Numbered from the stretch's first letter, positions 47,127-56,113 are shown. The stretch: 64,000 nt of DNA from Streptomyces sp. NRRL S-31 (GCF_000718775.1 NZ_JOCB01000001.1:154758-218757); one strand, 5' to 3'. The notes: generated by a model not told the origin, from the sequence alone. Made by a program: numbers and translations.

Positions 47127-48061
47127 GCCAGGGCCTCCTTCAGTTCGTCCTCGGTCAGCGGTCGGGCCGGGTGCTGCGGGAACTCTCCGCGGGCCCGCTT
47201 GCCGCCGGGTGCGCCCTCGGAGCGGACGACCTCGCCGGTCTCCGCGATCTGCTTGAAGCGGCGCAGGTCGTCGTCCAGCTGCTGGTGCGGTTCCTCGCCG
47301 AAGTAGCGCGCCACGGCCTGGCCCAGCGCCCCGCCGGGCAGGTCGTAGCGCAGGGTCACCCGGATCTCCGTGCCCCGGCCGCCGGGGGCGGGCTCGAAGC
47401 GGACCTCGCCGGAGTTGTCGATGTCGGCGCCGTCCACCGACCGCCAGGCGATCAGCCGGCCGGCGACCTCCTCCGTGGTCTCGGCGTCCCATTCGACCGC
47501 CTTGCCGAACGGCGCGCCGGCCCGCCAGTGACTGGTGCGCGGGCCGGTGACGCGCACCTCTTCCAGGTGCGCCATGAAGTCCGGCAGCCGCTCCAGGTCC
47601 CTCCAGAGGGCGTATACCTCGTCCGGGGGCCGGCTGACGGAGGTGGCCGCGGTCAGTTCCATGGGGGTGCTCCTACGGGTGCGGGTCACGGCCGCGTAGA
47701 CGTCCGTGACGGTGAGGGCGGTGACCGCGGCGGTCGCGGCGACGGTGCGGCCCAGGCCGCGGCCGTTGTGGTTCCTCAGGGCCCGGGTCAGCATCGTCAG
47801 ATCCATGAGGTCGCCGCCGACGCGGCCCCAGAGCCAGGCCGGATGCGGCCGGCCCAGCAGCCCGGTCGCCGCCGCCAGCTCGCGTACCCCGACGGCGGTC
47901 GTGGCCGAGCGGTGCCGGAAGGCGTCGCCCACGCCCAGGGCCCGCGCGAAGCCCGCTGGGGCGACGACCTGCGGTACGCCCAGGAACGCACTGGCCCAGC
48001 CGAGGCCCCGGACGAGTGGATCGTGCCGGAGGCGGGAGGTGGAACGGGTGTCTGTCTTCAT
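47123..48061 (-). CDS. Membrane protein with SRPBCC (cyclase/dehydrase-type) domain
   Basis: A 312-residue protein. Residues about 20-130 contain hydrophobic helices (VTALTVTDVYAAVTRTRRST ends this part). Residues about 135-285 form a START/SRPBCC fold (AATSVSRPPDEVYALWRDLE, LPDFMAHLEEV, VEFDPAPGGRG-like strands). A charged tail follows. The family binds hydrophobic ligands, but the ligand is unknown. It is coupled to the downstream dehydrogenase. Confidence 0.8.
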   Translation of the reverse strand: MKTDTRSTSRLRHDPLVRGLGWASAFLGVPQVVAPAGFARALGVGDAFRHRSATTAVGVRELAAATGLLGRPHPAWLWGRVGGDLMDLTMLTRALRNHNGRGLGRTVAATAAVTALTVTDVYAAVTRTRRSTPMELTAATSVSRPPDEVYALWRDLERLPDFMAHLEEVRVTGPRTSHWRAGAPFGKAVEWDAETTEEVAGRLIAWRSVDGADIDNSGEVRFEPAPGGRGTEIRVTLRYDLPGGALGQAVARYFGEEPHQQLDDDLRRFKQIAETGEVVRSEGAPGGKRARGEFPQHPARPLTEDELKEALA

Positions 48062-48370
48062 GAGGGCTCCCCACGTGCGGTGAGGTGAACGGATGGCGGG
48101 CCGCTTGAGCGAGAAGGTGAAAGGCGCGGAGTGGCCGACGGCGGAGTGGACAACGGCGGCGGGGTTTCCGCGTGGACCGCGACCAATCCTCGACTTCTGT
48201 CACCCGCCGGCGTCGCAGTGGTGAGCCGGACACGGTTGATTCGGCACTGCCGGGTACGACAGGAGCGCAGGCGGCAGTCGCCCGTCCGACCCCGGCCGGA
48301 GCCGGGGTCGGACGCCACTCGCCGACCGGCCCGGTCTCGGGTGAGCAGGCGGGCGGCGGCCCTGTGCTCC
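48062..48370. other. Intergenic region upstream of the SRPBCC operon
   Basis: No gene is seen in these 309 bases. They should hold the promoter of the SRPBCC-dehydrogenase operon and the end of the second dehydrogenase transcript. I find no strong hairpin or operator. Confidence 0.4.
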
Positions 48371-49546
48371 CTACCGCTTGTGGCCGTTGCCGTGTCCGTC
48401 GGGGTGCAGGACGACCTTGGTCCAGCCCTCGTCACGGGCGTCGAAGTGCTCGTAGGCGGTGGGGGCCTCGTCCAGGCTGAGTTCGTGGGAGACGACGAAG
48501 CTCGGCTCCGCCTTCCCTCCGGCGATCAGATCCCGCAGCGCCCGGTTGTACCTCTTCACCGGCGCCTGCCCGGTCCCCATGTGCTGGCCCTTGAACCACA
48601 TCTTTCCGAAGTCGATCGGGACCTTGCCCTGGGCCTCCAGCTCTCCCTGGGCCTCCGCGCCACCGGGGTCCTGGGGCAGGAACACGCCCACCACGCCGAT
48701 GTCGCCCGTGAACCTGACCGAGTCGATCAGGCCGTTGAGCGTGAGGCTGGCGTCCTCGTGCCCCTGGGGGTCGTGCGCCTGATAGCCGACGCATTCGCAG
48801 CCGTTGTCGGCGCCCAGTCCGAGGGTGGCCTCCTTGACGACCTCCGCCGGGTTCTGCTCGGCGGTGTTGATCGGGATGGCCCCGATCTCCTCCGCCTTGC
48901 GCAGCCGGTCGGGCTGGTGGTCGGCCGTCCAGACGCGGCCGGCGCCCTTGAGGAGGGCGGAGTAGGTCGCCATCAGCCCGACGGGACCGGCACCGAAGAC
49001 GATGGTCTGGTCGCCCGGCTTGACGTGGGCCATCTCGGTGGCGTGGTAGCCGGTCGGGAAGATGTCGGCGAGCATCACGTAGTCGGTCTGCCGCTCGGCG
49101 GCGTCCTCGCCCAGACGCAGCGCGTTGAAGTCGCCGTAGGGCACGCGCAGCAGCTCCGCCTGGCCGCCCCTGTACGGGCCCATGTCGGCGAATCCATAGG
49201 CGGCTCCCGCCAGGTCCGGTTCCGGCTGCATGGTCAGGCAGTAGTTGGTCAGACCCCGCTCGCACTGCTTGCAGAACCCGCAGGCGATGTTGAAGGGCAG
49301 GACCACGTACTCGCCGACCCGGACCTTGCGGACGGCCGAGCCGACGTCCACAACCTGGCCCATGTTCTCGTGTCCCAGGGTGCGGCCGGACTCGAACGAG
49401 GTGCGGCCCTCGTACATGTGCAGGTCCGAACCGCAGATGTTGGTGGTGGTGATCTTGACGATGATGTCGCAGGGATGGTCGATCTTCGCGTCCGGTACGT
49501 CCTTCACTGTGACCGTTCGCGGTCCTTCGTATACCGCTGCTTTCAT
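48371..49546 (-). CDS. Second zinc-dependent formaldehyde/alcohol dehydrogenase
   Basis: The 391-residue MDR enzyme is a distant paralog of the gene at 45951. The catalytic zinc site is in TTNICGSDLHMYEG and GHENMGQVVDVG, the structural zinc in CGFCKQCERGLTNYC, and the NAD fold in VFGAGPVGLMATYSA. It resembles glutathione-independent formaldehyde dehydrogenase (FdhA type) more closely, including ADIFPTGYHATEMA. The His/Gly tail is short. ATG 49546 has AAGGGAAG upstream. Confidence 0.88.
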   Translation of the reverse strand: MKAAVYEGPRTVTVKDVPDAKIDHPCDIIVKITTTNICGSDLHMYEGRTSFESGRTLGHENMGQVVDVGSAVRKVRVGEYVVLPFNIACGFCKQCERGLTNYCLTMQPEPDLAGAAYGFADMGPYRGGQAELLRVPYGDFNALRLGEDAAERQTDYVMLADIFPTGYHATEMAHVKPGDQTIVFGAGPVGLMATYSALLKGAGRVWTADHQPDRLRKAEEIGAIPINTAEQNPAEVVKEATLGLGADNGCECVGYQAHDPQGHEDASLTLNGLIDSVRFTGDIGVVGVFLPQDPGGAEAQGELEAQGKVPIDFGKMWFKGQHMGTGQAPVKRYNRALRDLIAGGKAEPSFVVSHELSLDEAPTAYEHFDARDEGWTKVVLHPDGHGNGHKR

Positions 49547-49855
49547 GATGACTTCCCTTGATGTCGCGGCATGACCGCGGCACGGCTTCGATGGGACGGC
49601 GCGAAGAGCCTGGCTCTCGGAAGTTGCTCTGACGGGGTCCGTGGCTCCGGCACGCCTCTGCGGGCCGTTCACCCGGAGCAGGTGGAACGGTGGTTCCGCC
49701 GCCGGCCTGCTCGGCGGAGCTTCGGCGTTCCGGCGGTGTGCGGTGCGGGTCCCCGTCGGCATGCGACGTGAAACGGCCCTTCATCGATCGATCAGCGGTT
49801 CTTCCGTACTCGGACGGCCACCGGTGCGAGGCACGTCTCCGACTCGGGCCACCGG
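49547..49855. other. Intergenic region, no gene seen
   Basis: 309 bases between the dehydrogenase start and the end of the next membrane protein gene. Open frames here (for example 49571-49771 plus) lack ribosome binding sites and recognisable products. Confidence 0.4.
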
Positions 49856-50974
49856 CTAGTCGTCGTGGTCGTCCGCCAGCATGCGGCGACGTTCCTGTTC
49901 GCGCTTGGAGTAGGCGGCTGCCCGGATCGCCTCGTCGCTCTCCAGGCCCGATCCCAGCGCGCCGCCCACCGTGGCGACCGAAGCGACGAACCAGGACAGC
50001 GTCCAGTACTCCGTGGCGTGCAGCGGCGTTCGTGTCGTGGAAGCGAACAGCCGGTCGTTGAGGATGAACAGCGCCCACACCAGGTTGATGACCATCAGGC
50101 CCGCGTAGCAGACGGTCACCCCGATACCCACGGTCACGATCGTCGAGGCGTTGTAGAGAGCCGCCCTCTTCCTCGCCTCCGGCGAGACCTCATCCGTTCG
50201 ATGCCACAGGTTCGCGTCCACGATCAGCCAGCCGATCATGAGCGCGACAGATCCGACCGTGGCGATCACCAGGCGAGGCGTGCTCAGGGAGGTGGCCAGG
50301 TTCCAGATGGTGGAGTTCACGGTGGCGACCGCTCCCGTGGCGAGGGCGGCCGCCAGGGCTTTCGACAGACCCGGCACCAACCGCCACGGCCGGTTGGCGC
50401 GGACCATACCGCCGAGGACCCTCAGGTAACCGCCCGGCCCGCTGACGACGTACCGCAGATCGGCGGTCTCCTCCTCACCGATCGGGCCCGGGTGAATGGG
50501 CGCAAGACGACTGACGAAGCGTCCCAGCGACTGGCGCCGCGGAGGTTCCCCGGCTCCGGTGGCCCGCTGACTCGCCAAGCTGAGCACGGTCTCCTCCACC
50601 GCCCGCAGGGCCCTTCCGCGGAACCGCAGACCTCCCAGCGCCGGAAGGGACAGCAGTGCCAGGCCGAACTCATGGCTCAGATCCACCACGAGCTTGCGCC
50701 CGTGCGAGTGCAGCGGAAGATCGGTGAGGGCGACGACGATGTCCCAATGCTCCGCACGCCTGCGGTCCATGATCCGGCGCGTCAGCGTCGACAGGTCCTC
50801 GGTCCCCGCGGTGAACGGCTCGCTGACCACCTCGACGTCGAACCGCCGCCCCTGGCCCGACCTGTCGGCGAGCCGAGCGGGAAGCACCCGGGCCATGCGC
50901 TGCGCGATCTCCGTCGGCGCGTCCGGATCCGCCAGGAGAGCCACGACCGTAACGCCCTGCGACGACTCCCGCAT
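49856..50974 (-). CDS. Uncharacterised membrane protein
   Basis: A 372-residue protein from ATG 50974 (GAAGGG upstream). The N-terminal about 170 residues are soluble, an alpha/beta region (VTVVALLADPDAPTEIAQRM, WDIVVALTDLPLHSHGRKLV). The C-terminal half has about five transmembrane helices (ALAAALATGAVATVNSTIWN, LVIATVGSVALMIGWLIVDA, IVTVGIGVTVCYAGLMVINL, WFVASVATVGGALGSGL) and a charged tail. I do not recognise a named family. It lies between the dehydrogenases and the Asp23 cluster. Confidence 0.65.
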   Translation of the reverse strand: MRESSQGVTVVALLADPDAPTEIAQRMARVLPARLADRSGQGRRFDVEVVSEPFTAGTEDLSTLTRRIMDRRRAEHWDIVVALTDLPLHSHGRKLVVDLSHEFGLALLSLPALGGLRFRGRALRAVEETVLSLASQRATGAGEPPRRQSLGRFVSRLAPIHPGPIGEEETADLRYVVSGPGGYLRVLGGMVRANRPWRLVPGLSKALAAALATGAVATVNSTIWNLATSLSTPRLVIATVGSVALMIGWLIVDANLWHRTDEVSPEARKRAALYNASTIVTVGIGVTVCYAGLMVINLVWALFILNDRLFASTTRTPLHATEYWTLSWFVASVATVGGALGSGLESDEAIRAAAYSKREQERRRMLADDHDD

Positions 50975-51227
50975 GACCGGACCCTTCTCGTCGGCTGCCC
51001 CGGCGCTCACCAGTGCCCCCAGGATGCCCGTGCGACAACAAGGGCGCCCCCTGACACGCTGCCCCCGTCGGCGGGCGAACCGGGACAGGAACCACTGCCT
51101 CGGTGCAAGGCTCCGCCACGGTGATCGATCACCGGACAACGGACGCACGCCGTACGCACGCCTGTTTGCGGGCAGCGTCTTCGAAAGCCCGCGGAAGCGG
51201 CACCGGTTGCCCGCCGGACAGCCGGTC

Positions 51228-51605
51228 TCACGCCCCGTCGTACCGGGTGGCGATACGGGTCACGGTGACCTCGACGGTGACCGGCTCCACCGCGTCGAGG
51301 GCGGTGAGGTGGGAGATGACGGCGGCCTCCACCCGGTCGTGGACGTTCCGGGCGACGTCCAGTGCCCGCCGGCCCTCGGCCAGGACGCAGCGCACCTCGA
51401 TGTGCCATCCCGATCCGCCCGGCGCCCGGTCGGCGCGGACACCCGCCTCGGGCGCCGTGCCGTACGGCGTGGCGTCGGTCGGGGTGGGCGCGGCGGCTGC
51501 CGCGAGGCGACGGGAGAGACGGGGTTGCAGGCCCGTCACGCCGGGAACCGCGAGGGCCGCCTCGGCCGCGACGCCGAGGAGGGTGGCTGTGCGGACGACG
51601 GTCAT
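51228..51605 (-). CDS. Asp23/Gls24-like small protein
   Basis: A 125-residue protein (ATG 51605, overlapping the previous stop in ATGA). It has the alternating beta pattern of Asp23 family proteins: AAEAALAVPGVTGLQPRL near the start and WHIEVRCVLAEGRRALDVAR followed by VEPVTVEVTVTRIA. A Thr/Pro loop interrupts the fold. It is the last gene of the sigma-factor operon. Confidence 0.65.
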   Translation of the reverse strand: MTVVRTATLLGVAAEAALAVPGVTGLQPRLSRRLAAAAAPTPTDATPYGTAPEAGVRADRAPGGSGWHIEVRCVLAEGRRALDVARNVHDRVEAAVISHLTALDAVEPVTVEVTVTRIATRYDGA

Positions 51606-52261
51606 GACGGACCACCGCCGGGCGGGAGGAGCGGCTCCGGCTCCAGGACGTCGGTCACGGTGATGTCGACGGCCGTCACGGCGAGACCCAGGTCCTGTAC
51701 GGCCGAGTGGAGGACGGATCGGCGCACCTGGCGGACCCGGTCGGGCAACGGGCCGTCGAGAGCGGCGGCCAGGGTCATGGTCACCCGCACATCGGTGCCT
51801 TCGCCCTCGGGTACGAGTCGGCAGGTCGCGACCCTGACACCGGGGACCGTGTCCCCGGCCTGCCGCAATACCCTCGCCGCGGCGCTCTCCGAGATCCGCA
51901 GGTCCCGGTCCGGGTCGGCCAGAGGCAGCAGCCGCCCGAGCCGTACCTCTGCTCTGACGATGTTCATGACGCGGTCGGCGAGTGCGTGGAGGCCGGGAGC
52001 CTCGGCGCACAGCGCCCGGGTGGCCGCGCTCACCGTGGCCAGTCCCTCGACGGCCTCGCCGCAGTGTGGACAGGAGACGGTGTGCGGGTCGGCGGCCGGT
52101 GCCGCGTCCCGGGCCTGTTCCCAGACCCGGCTGAGCAGTCGGCCGCAGGGCAGTACCTCGTCCCCTGCGAACGGCGGGGAGTCAGCGGCGGCCGGGCCGG
52201 TACCGGGCCCGTCGGCTCCGGGGGGTTCGCAAGGCCGCGCGTGCGGGTCGTCTAGCGCCAT
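51602..52261 (-). CDS. Asp23-like protein with an H-x3-C-x2-C zinc motif (candidate anti-sigma factor)
   Basis: A 219-residue protein from ATG 52261, overlapping the end of the sigma gene by 10 bases. Residues about 38-70 contain HTVSCPHC (His60, Cys64, Cys67), the H-x3-C-x2-C pattern of zinc-containing anti-sigma domains. Residues about 75-210 are an Asp23-type envelope stress domain (HALADRVMNIVRAEVRLGRL, VRVATCRLVPEGEGTDVRVT, VTAVDITVTDVLEP). Coupling to an ECF sigma factor supports an anti-sigma role, but this is inferred. Confidence 0.65.
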   Translation of the reverse strand: MALDDPHARPCEPPGADGPGTGPAAADSPPFAGDEVLPCGRLLSRVWEQARDAAPAADPHTVSCPHCGEAVEGLATVSAATRALCAEAPGLHALADRVMNIVRAEVRLGRLLPLADPDRDLRISESAAARVLRQAGDTVPGVRVATCRLVPEGEGTDVRVTMTLAAALDGPLPDRVRQVRRSVLHSAVQDLGLAVTAVDITVTDVLEPEPLLPPGGGPS

Positions 52262-52842
52262 GGGCCCATCGCCTCCTGGAGGGATCGGCGTGCCCTGAAC
52301 AGTCTGCCCCGCACCGTCTGTTCGCTGGTCCGCGTCACGTGGGCGATCTCCTTGTAGGACAGGCCATGCACTTCTCTCAGGATCCAGCAGAGCCGCTGGC
52401 CGGCGTCCAGTTCGGCGAGCGCGTGAGACAGGGCGGCGGTGGCCGCGTCCCGCTCGGCGGACCGGGCGGGCTGGCTCCAGGCGTCTCCCGCGGCGGGCTC
52501 GACGACGGTGTCCAGGGAGACGGGCGGCGGTCGGCGCCGGCGCATGGTCAGGCAGCGGTTGACGGTGATCCGGTACATCCAGGTACGGAACTCCGCGCTG
52601 TGACGGTATTCCGGCAGTCGACGCCAGGCACTGACGAAGGCGTCCTGTACCGCCTCCTCGGCGTCCTGGGGGTTGCCGAGCATGCAGCGGGCCAGGGAAA
52701 GGAGGGCTCGGCCGTGCCGTCGGACGAGAACGGCGAAGGAGTCCTCGTCCCCCTCGGCCGCCCGTACGGCCAGCAGCCGGTCCGGCAGGTCGCGTTCCAA
52801 GAGGCCGCGATGCGGCGATGGGGATACAGCGCGTTCCATCAT
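52252..52842 (-). CDS. ECF-type RNA polymerase sigma factor
   Basis: A 196-residue sigma factor. Region 2 has DAEEAVQDAFVSAWRRLPEY and FRTWMYRITVNRCLTMRRRR; region 4 has LSYKEIAHVTRTSEQTVRGR. ATG 52842 is taken. Starts are uncertain, as no ribosome binding site is obvious and the frame is open to 52923. It is divergent from the Asp23 operon at 52996 and coupled to an Asp23/zinc-motif protein, so it probably controls both sides. Confidence 0.88.
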   Translation of the reverse strand: MMERAVSPSPHRGLLERDLPDRLLAVRAAEGDEDSFAVLVRRHGRALLSLARCMLGNPQDAEEAVQDAFVSAWRRLPEYRHSAEFRTWMYRITVNRCLTMRRRRPPPVSLDTVVEPAAGDAWSQPARSAERDAATAALSHALAELDAGQRLCWILREVHGLSYKEIAHVTRTSEQTVRGRLFRARRSLQEAMGPWR

Positions 52843-52952
52843 GGCGCCCCCGCACAAGGCTCGGAGCGTCCGGGTACCCGAGAGGCCGTTCACAAAGCAC
52901 GTCGCACTCAGCGCGTGAGACATCCGCCGCCCCGGATGTCCAACATATCGAC

Positions 52953-52971
52953 GGACACCACACCGGTGTCC
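52953..52971. promoter_or_regulatory. Inverted repeat between sigma and Asp23 operons
   Basis: GGACACC (52953-52959) and GGTGTCC (52965-52971) with a 5-base spacer lie in the divergent region, upstream of ATG 52996. If the alternative start at 52936 is used, the repeat is inside the coding sequence. Confidence 0.45.
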
Positions 52972-52995
52972 GACCTATCGATCGAGGCGACCGCC

Positions 52996-53484
52996 ATGAC
53001 GGAGAACATCACCAGCGTCGGCGGGGGCAACCGGCCGGATGCGGGCGTGAGCGCGCTGAAGGGCCGTACCGGGGCCGGTGCTCCGGCCGAGACACGGGGG
53101 AGGACCACCATCGCGGACGGCGTGGTGGCCAAGATCGCGGGCATGGCCGCCCGCGAGGTACCGGGCATCTTCAGCCTGGGAGCGGGGATGGCCCGCGCCT
53201 TCGGCGCCATGCGGGAACGCGTCCCCGGCGGAGGGGGAGGCGGAGCCGTCACGCGCGGAGTGAAGGTCGAGGTCGGCGAGCGCGAGGCGGCGGTCGACCT
53301 GGACGTCGTCGTCGAGTACGGCGTCTCCATCGTGGACGTCGCCGGGGGCGTACGCACCAATGTCATCAACGCCGTGGAGCGGATGACGGGGCTGGAGGTC
53401 GTCGAGGTGAACATCGCCGTCGACGACGTCCATCTCCCCGACGAGGAGGAACAGGCCGAACCGGACGAGGGTCGCGTCAAGTGA
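52996..53484 (+). CDS. Asp23/Gls24 family envelope stress protein
   Basis: A 162-residue protein with a classic Asp23 core: RGRTTIADGVVAKIAGMAAR, EVPGIFSLG, VKVEVGEREAAVDLDVVVEY, VINAVERMTGLEVVEVNIAV and DDVHLPDEEEQ. Asp23 proteins coat the inner membrane face through AmaP. ATG 52996 has GAGGCGACC upstream. An in-frame ATG at 52936 lacks a ribosome binding site. First gene of an operon ending with amaP. Confidence 0.88.
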   Translation: MTENITSVGGGNRPDAGVSALKGRTGAGAPAETRGRTTIADGVVAKIAGMAAREVPGIFSLGAGMARAFGAMRERVPGGGGGGAVTRGVKVEVGEREAAVDLDVVVEYGVSIVDVAGGVRTNVINAVERMTGLEVVEVNIAVDDVHLPDEEEQAEPDEGRVK

Positions 53485-53564
53485 TCCACCACCGTGTCCT
53501 GTGCGGGCGCGGGTGATCGCGCGGACGGCGGCACACGTACGTCCGCGAGACGGGTGAGTGCGAT

Positions 53565-53732
53565 ATGAACGCGGGAACGACCGGCCTCGCGGCCGGCATG
53601 GCCCTGGGCTTCGCCGGTTACTTCGGTGGCTTCTGGGCATTTCTGCTGGTCCTCTTCCTGGGTGCGGCGGGGCTGATCGTCGGTCTCGTCGTGCAGGGCG
53701 ACCTCGACGTCCGGACCCGGAGGCAGCGGTGA
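53565..53732 (+). CDS. 55-aa small membrane protein (DUF2273-like)
   Basis: Starts at ATG 53565. The sequence begins MNAGTTGLAAGMALGFAGYF and has two hydrophobic stretches (GFWAFLLVLFLGAAGLIVGL), then a short charged tail. Small membrane proteins of this kind accompany Asp23 operons in actinobacteria and firmicutes. Its TGA overlaps the next GTG. Confidence 0.7.
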   Translation: MNAGTTGLAAGMALGFAGYFGGFWAFLLVLFLGAAGLIVGLVVQGDLDVRTRRQR

Positions 53733-54136
53733 AGACCCGGCCGGGGTCCCCCGGCGCGGGGTCGGGCCCACCGGCGCGGACCACCGGCCTGCCGCCCCCT
53801 GCCGAGCGGGGCGCCACCGTCATCCCGGACCGGGTGGTCGCCCGTATCGCCGCCCAGGCCGCACGCACGGCGCAGACCCGGCGCGCCGCCGTACCGCCCG
53901 ACCGGGGCAGCCCGGAGGCGCCCCGCGCCTCCGCCGCCGTCCGTACCGGTTCGGTGCGCCTGCATCTGACCATGGATCTGCCCTACCCCATCGACATCCC
54001 CCGGGTGTGCGAGCGGATCCAGCGGGACGTCGCCGGAAAAGTGGCCCAGCTGACCGGCCTGCGGGTGGGAGAGGTCGTCCTCACCGTCCGGCGGTTGATG
54101 ACCGCCGCCGACACGAGCCGGGGACGGGTCCGGTGA
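53729..54136 (+). CDS. Asp23-like protein
   Basis: A 135-residue protein from GTG 53729 (GTGA overlap with the previous stop). It contains a shortened Asp23 pattern: RGATVIPDRVVARIAAQAAR, a loop, then VRLHLTMDLPYPIDIPRVCE and LTGLRVGEVVLTVRRL. It sits in the middle of the stress operon. Confidence 0.7.
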   Translation: MKTRPGSPGAGSGPPARTTGLPPPAERGATVIPDRVVARIAAQAARTAQTRRAAVPPDRGSPEAPRASAAVRTGSVRLHLTMDLPYPIDIPRVCERIQRDVAGKVAQLTGLRVGEVVLTVRRLMTAADTSRGRVR

Positions 54137-54185
54137 GCGGCCACGCGGCCCGGCCCGCCGGGCACGCGGTGGAGGAAGGTGCCCC

Positions 54186-54875
54186 GTGATGACACCCGGC
54201 CCCGGCCCTTCCGGCCGCGACTCCACGCCGTCCGCGTCGCGTGCCGCGGTCCCGCCGGCGAAGGAGCACGAACCCCCCGAACGCGACGTGTCCGGCCCGG
54301 ACCCCGCGTCCGGTGGGCGCGACGCAGGGCACCGGTCCCACCGGCCGTGGTCCGCGCGCCGCGTCCCGGCCGCGCTGGTCGCCTCGGTGATCCTCGTGGC
54401 GGCGGTCGCCGCGCTGGTCGATGTCATCGCCGTCCGGGCGGGGCACCCGGCCGCGGCCTGGCGACGTCACCTGGCCGACGAACTGGCCACCCGCTCCGTG
54501 GACGACGTGTGGATGCTCACGGGAGCCGCCGTGGCCGCTGCCGTCGGCGTCTGGCTGATCGTCCTGGCCCTCACCCCCGGGCTACGCCACCGGCTGCCCC
54601 AGCGCTGCCCCGCCGGCTGTCCGCGGCTGCGGGCCTCCTTGGGCCGCGACGGCGCCGCCGGCCTGCTGCGGGACGCCGCCCTGCGGGTCCCCGGAGTCGG
54701 CGCGGCGCGCATCCGGGTGCGCCGTCACCGCATCACAGCGCGCGCGGACGTCCGCTTCCGTGACCCCCGACAGGTGAAGGACGACCTCACCACCGTCCTC
54801 GACGAGGAACGCGACCGGCTGGCCCTCGCCCGTCCTCCCCGCATCGTCGTACGGGTGCGGCAACGCACCGGCTGA
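54186..54875 (+). CDS. DUF6286-type membrane protein
   Basis: A 229-residue protein (GTG 54186 or ATG 54189; GGAGGAAGG upstream). A disordered N-terminus of about 60 residues precedes two transmembrane helices (LVASVILVAAVAALVDVIAV and MLTGAAVAAAVGVWLIVLAL). A C-terminal domain has ALRVPGVGAARIRVRRHRIT and ARADVRFRDPRQVKDDLTTV, matching actinobacterial DUF6286 proteins of Asp23 clusters. Confidence 0.75.
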   Translation: MMTPGPGPSGRDSTPSASRAAVPPAKEHEPPERDVSGPDPASGGRDAGHRSHRPWSARRVPAALVASVILVAAVAALVDVIAVRAGHPAAAWRRHLADELATRSVDDVWMLTGAAVAAAVGVWLIVLALTPGLRHRLPQRCPAGCPRLRASLGRDGAAGLLRDAALRVPGVGAARIRVRRHRITARADVRFRDPRQVKDDLTTVLDEERDRLALARPPRIVVRVRQRTG

Positions 54876-54903
54876 CCGACAACCGCAGCACCGGGAGTCC
54901 GCC

Positions 54904-55512
54904 ATGACGTCGCGATCCGCACTCAACCGCACTCTGCTGGTCCTCGCCGGACTGGTCCTGCTCGGCGGCGGGCTGCTGGTCCTCTTCGCCGGGCTCGACC
55001 TCTACCGGCGACACGATCTGACCCCGCCCGCGGGCTGGCCCCTGATCACCCCGGACGACGTCCTGCTCGGCTCCGCCGACCGGGCCCGCTGGAGCGGCCA
55101 GGGCTGGTGGTGGTGGCCCGCGGTCATCGCCGCCCTCGCCCTCGCCGCCCTGCTCGCCCTGTGGTGGCTGCTCGCCCAGCTGAGCCGACGCCGCCCCGGA
55201 GGGTTGCCCGTCGGCGGCACACCACCGCAGGAAGGGGTCGAACTGCGCGACCGCGCGCTCGGCGACGCGATCGCGGCCGAAGCCGGTGCCCTGCCGGGGA
55301 TCGAGCGTGCGGCCGTACGCATCACCGGCCGGCCTGCCCATCCCCGCGCCCACGTCACGCTCACCCTTACCCCTGAGGGCGCGCCCGGCGCCGCTCTCTG
55401 TGCCCTCTGCGAAGGTCCGATCAGCACCGCTCGCCGGTCCACCGGCCTCCCCGACCTGTACGCCGACGTCCGCCTCCAGGTCGCCCGCCACACACCACAC
55501 CGCGTGGAGTGA
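54904..55512 (+). CDS. amaP: Alkaline shock membrane anchor protein AmaP-like
   Basis: A 202-residue protein with two transmembrane helices (LLVLAGLVLLGGGLLVLFAG and VIAALALAALLALWWLLAQL) separated by about 65 residues. A C-terminal Asp23-like strand region follows (IERAAVRITGRPAHPRAHVT). This is the AmaP layout; the anchor recruits Asp23 to the membrane. It is last in the operon, 28 bases after the DUF6286 gene. Confidence 0.8.
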   Translation: MTSRSALNRTLLVLAGLVLLGGGLLVLFAGLDLYRRHDLTPPAGWPLITPDDVLLGSADRARWSGQGWWWWPAVIAALALAALLALWWLLAQLSRRRPGGLPVGGTPPQEGVELRDRALGDAIAAEAGALPGIERAAVRITGRPAHPRAHVTLTLTPEGAPGAALCALCEGPISTARRSTGLPDLYADVRLQVARHTPHRVE

Positions 55513-55763
55513 GACCTTCATTGCGGTATGGGAGTCCCGGGCGCGTTCGCCGTCGTACCGCCCGCCGACGGCGGTGGCAGCGGCACCCGCCCCGTCGAGG
55601 GAGGTCACAGGGGTGCGGGCGGAAGCGCACGGCAGGAAGGCCACGCCTGCGGAGAGCAATATCTGTTTCCGTGAAATGAGAAATAGGTGTGGGGTATGAC
55701 GAGTATTCCTCGGCCGCCCGGCGGAGTGGAATTATCGACCGCGCAAGGCCGGTCGCACCGTGC

Positions 55764-55855
55764 TACTGTCGTCATCAGTTGCAGGTGTGGTTGCCAGAAG
55801 GTTTTTCCGACGGCCGATCATCACGGCGACACGGAATGCGCACAGGGCGCATTCC
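55764..55855 (+). promoter_or_regulatory. cspA promoter and structured leader
   Basis: TACTGT (55764-55769) could be a -10 box, which gives an about 105-base leader. In it GGAATGCGC (55833-55841) and GCGCATTCC (55847-55855) form a perfect 9-bp hairpin ending 26 bases before the start codon. Long structured leaders are typical of cold-shock genes. The rest of the 55513-55881 gap holds no gene. Confidence 0.5.
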
Positions 55856-55881
55856 TGACACCGCCCCGAAGGAGAAACAAC

Positions 55882-56085
55882 ATGGCTACTGGCACTGTGA
55901 AGTGGTTCAACGCGGAAAAGGGCTTCGGCTTCATCGAGCAGGACGGCGGCGGCGCCGACGTCTTCGCCCACTACTCGAACATCGCCACCCAGGGCTTCCG
56001 CGAGCTGCTGGAAGGCCAGAAGGTGTCGTTCGACATCGCGCAGGGCCAGAAGGGCCCGACGGCCGAGAACATCGTTCCCGCCTGA
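55882..56085 (+). CDS. cspA: Cold-shock protein CspA family
   Basis: The 67-residue OB-fold RNA chaperone has the RNP1-type motif [11 protein letters not shown], the RNP2-type motif DVFAHYSNI and the start [19 protein letters not shown] 55882 has GAAGGAGA upstream. It is full length. Its neighbour, a DEAD-box helicase on the same strand, likely acts with it in unfolding RNA in the cold. Confidence 0.96.
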   Translation: MATGTVKWFNAEKGFGFIEQDGGGADVFAHYSNIATQGFRELLEGQKVSFDIAQGQKGPTAENIVPA

Positions 56086-56113
56086 CGCACCGGCACTGCC
56101 GCACACTTCGCGA

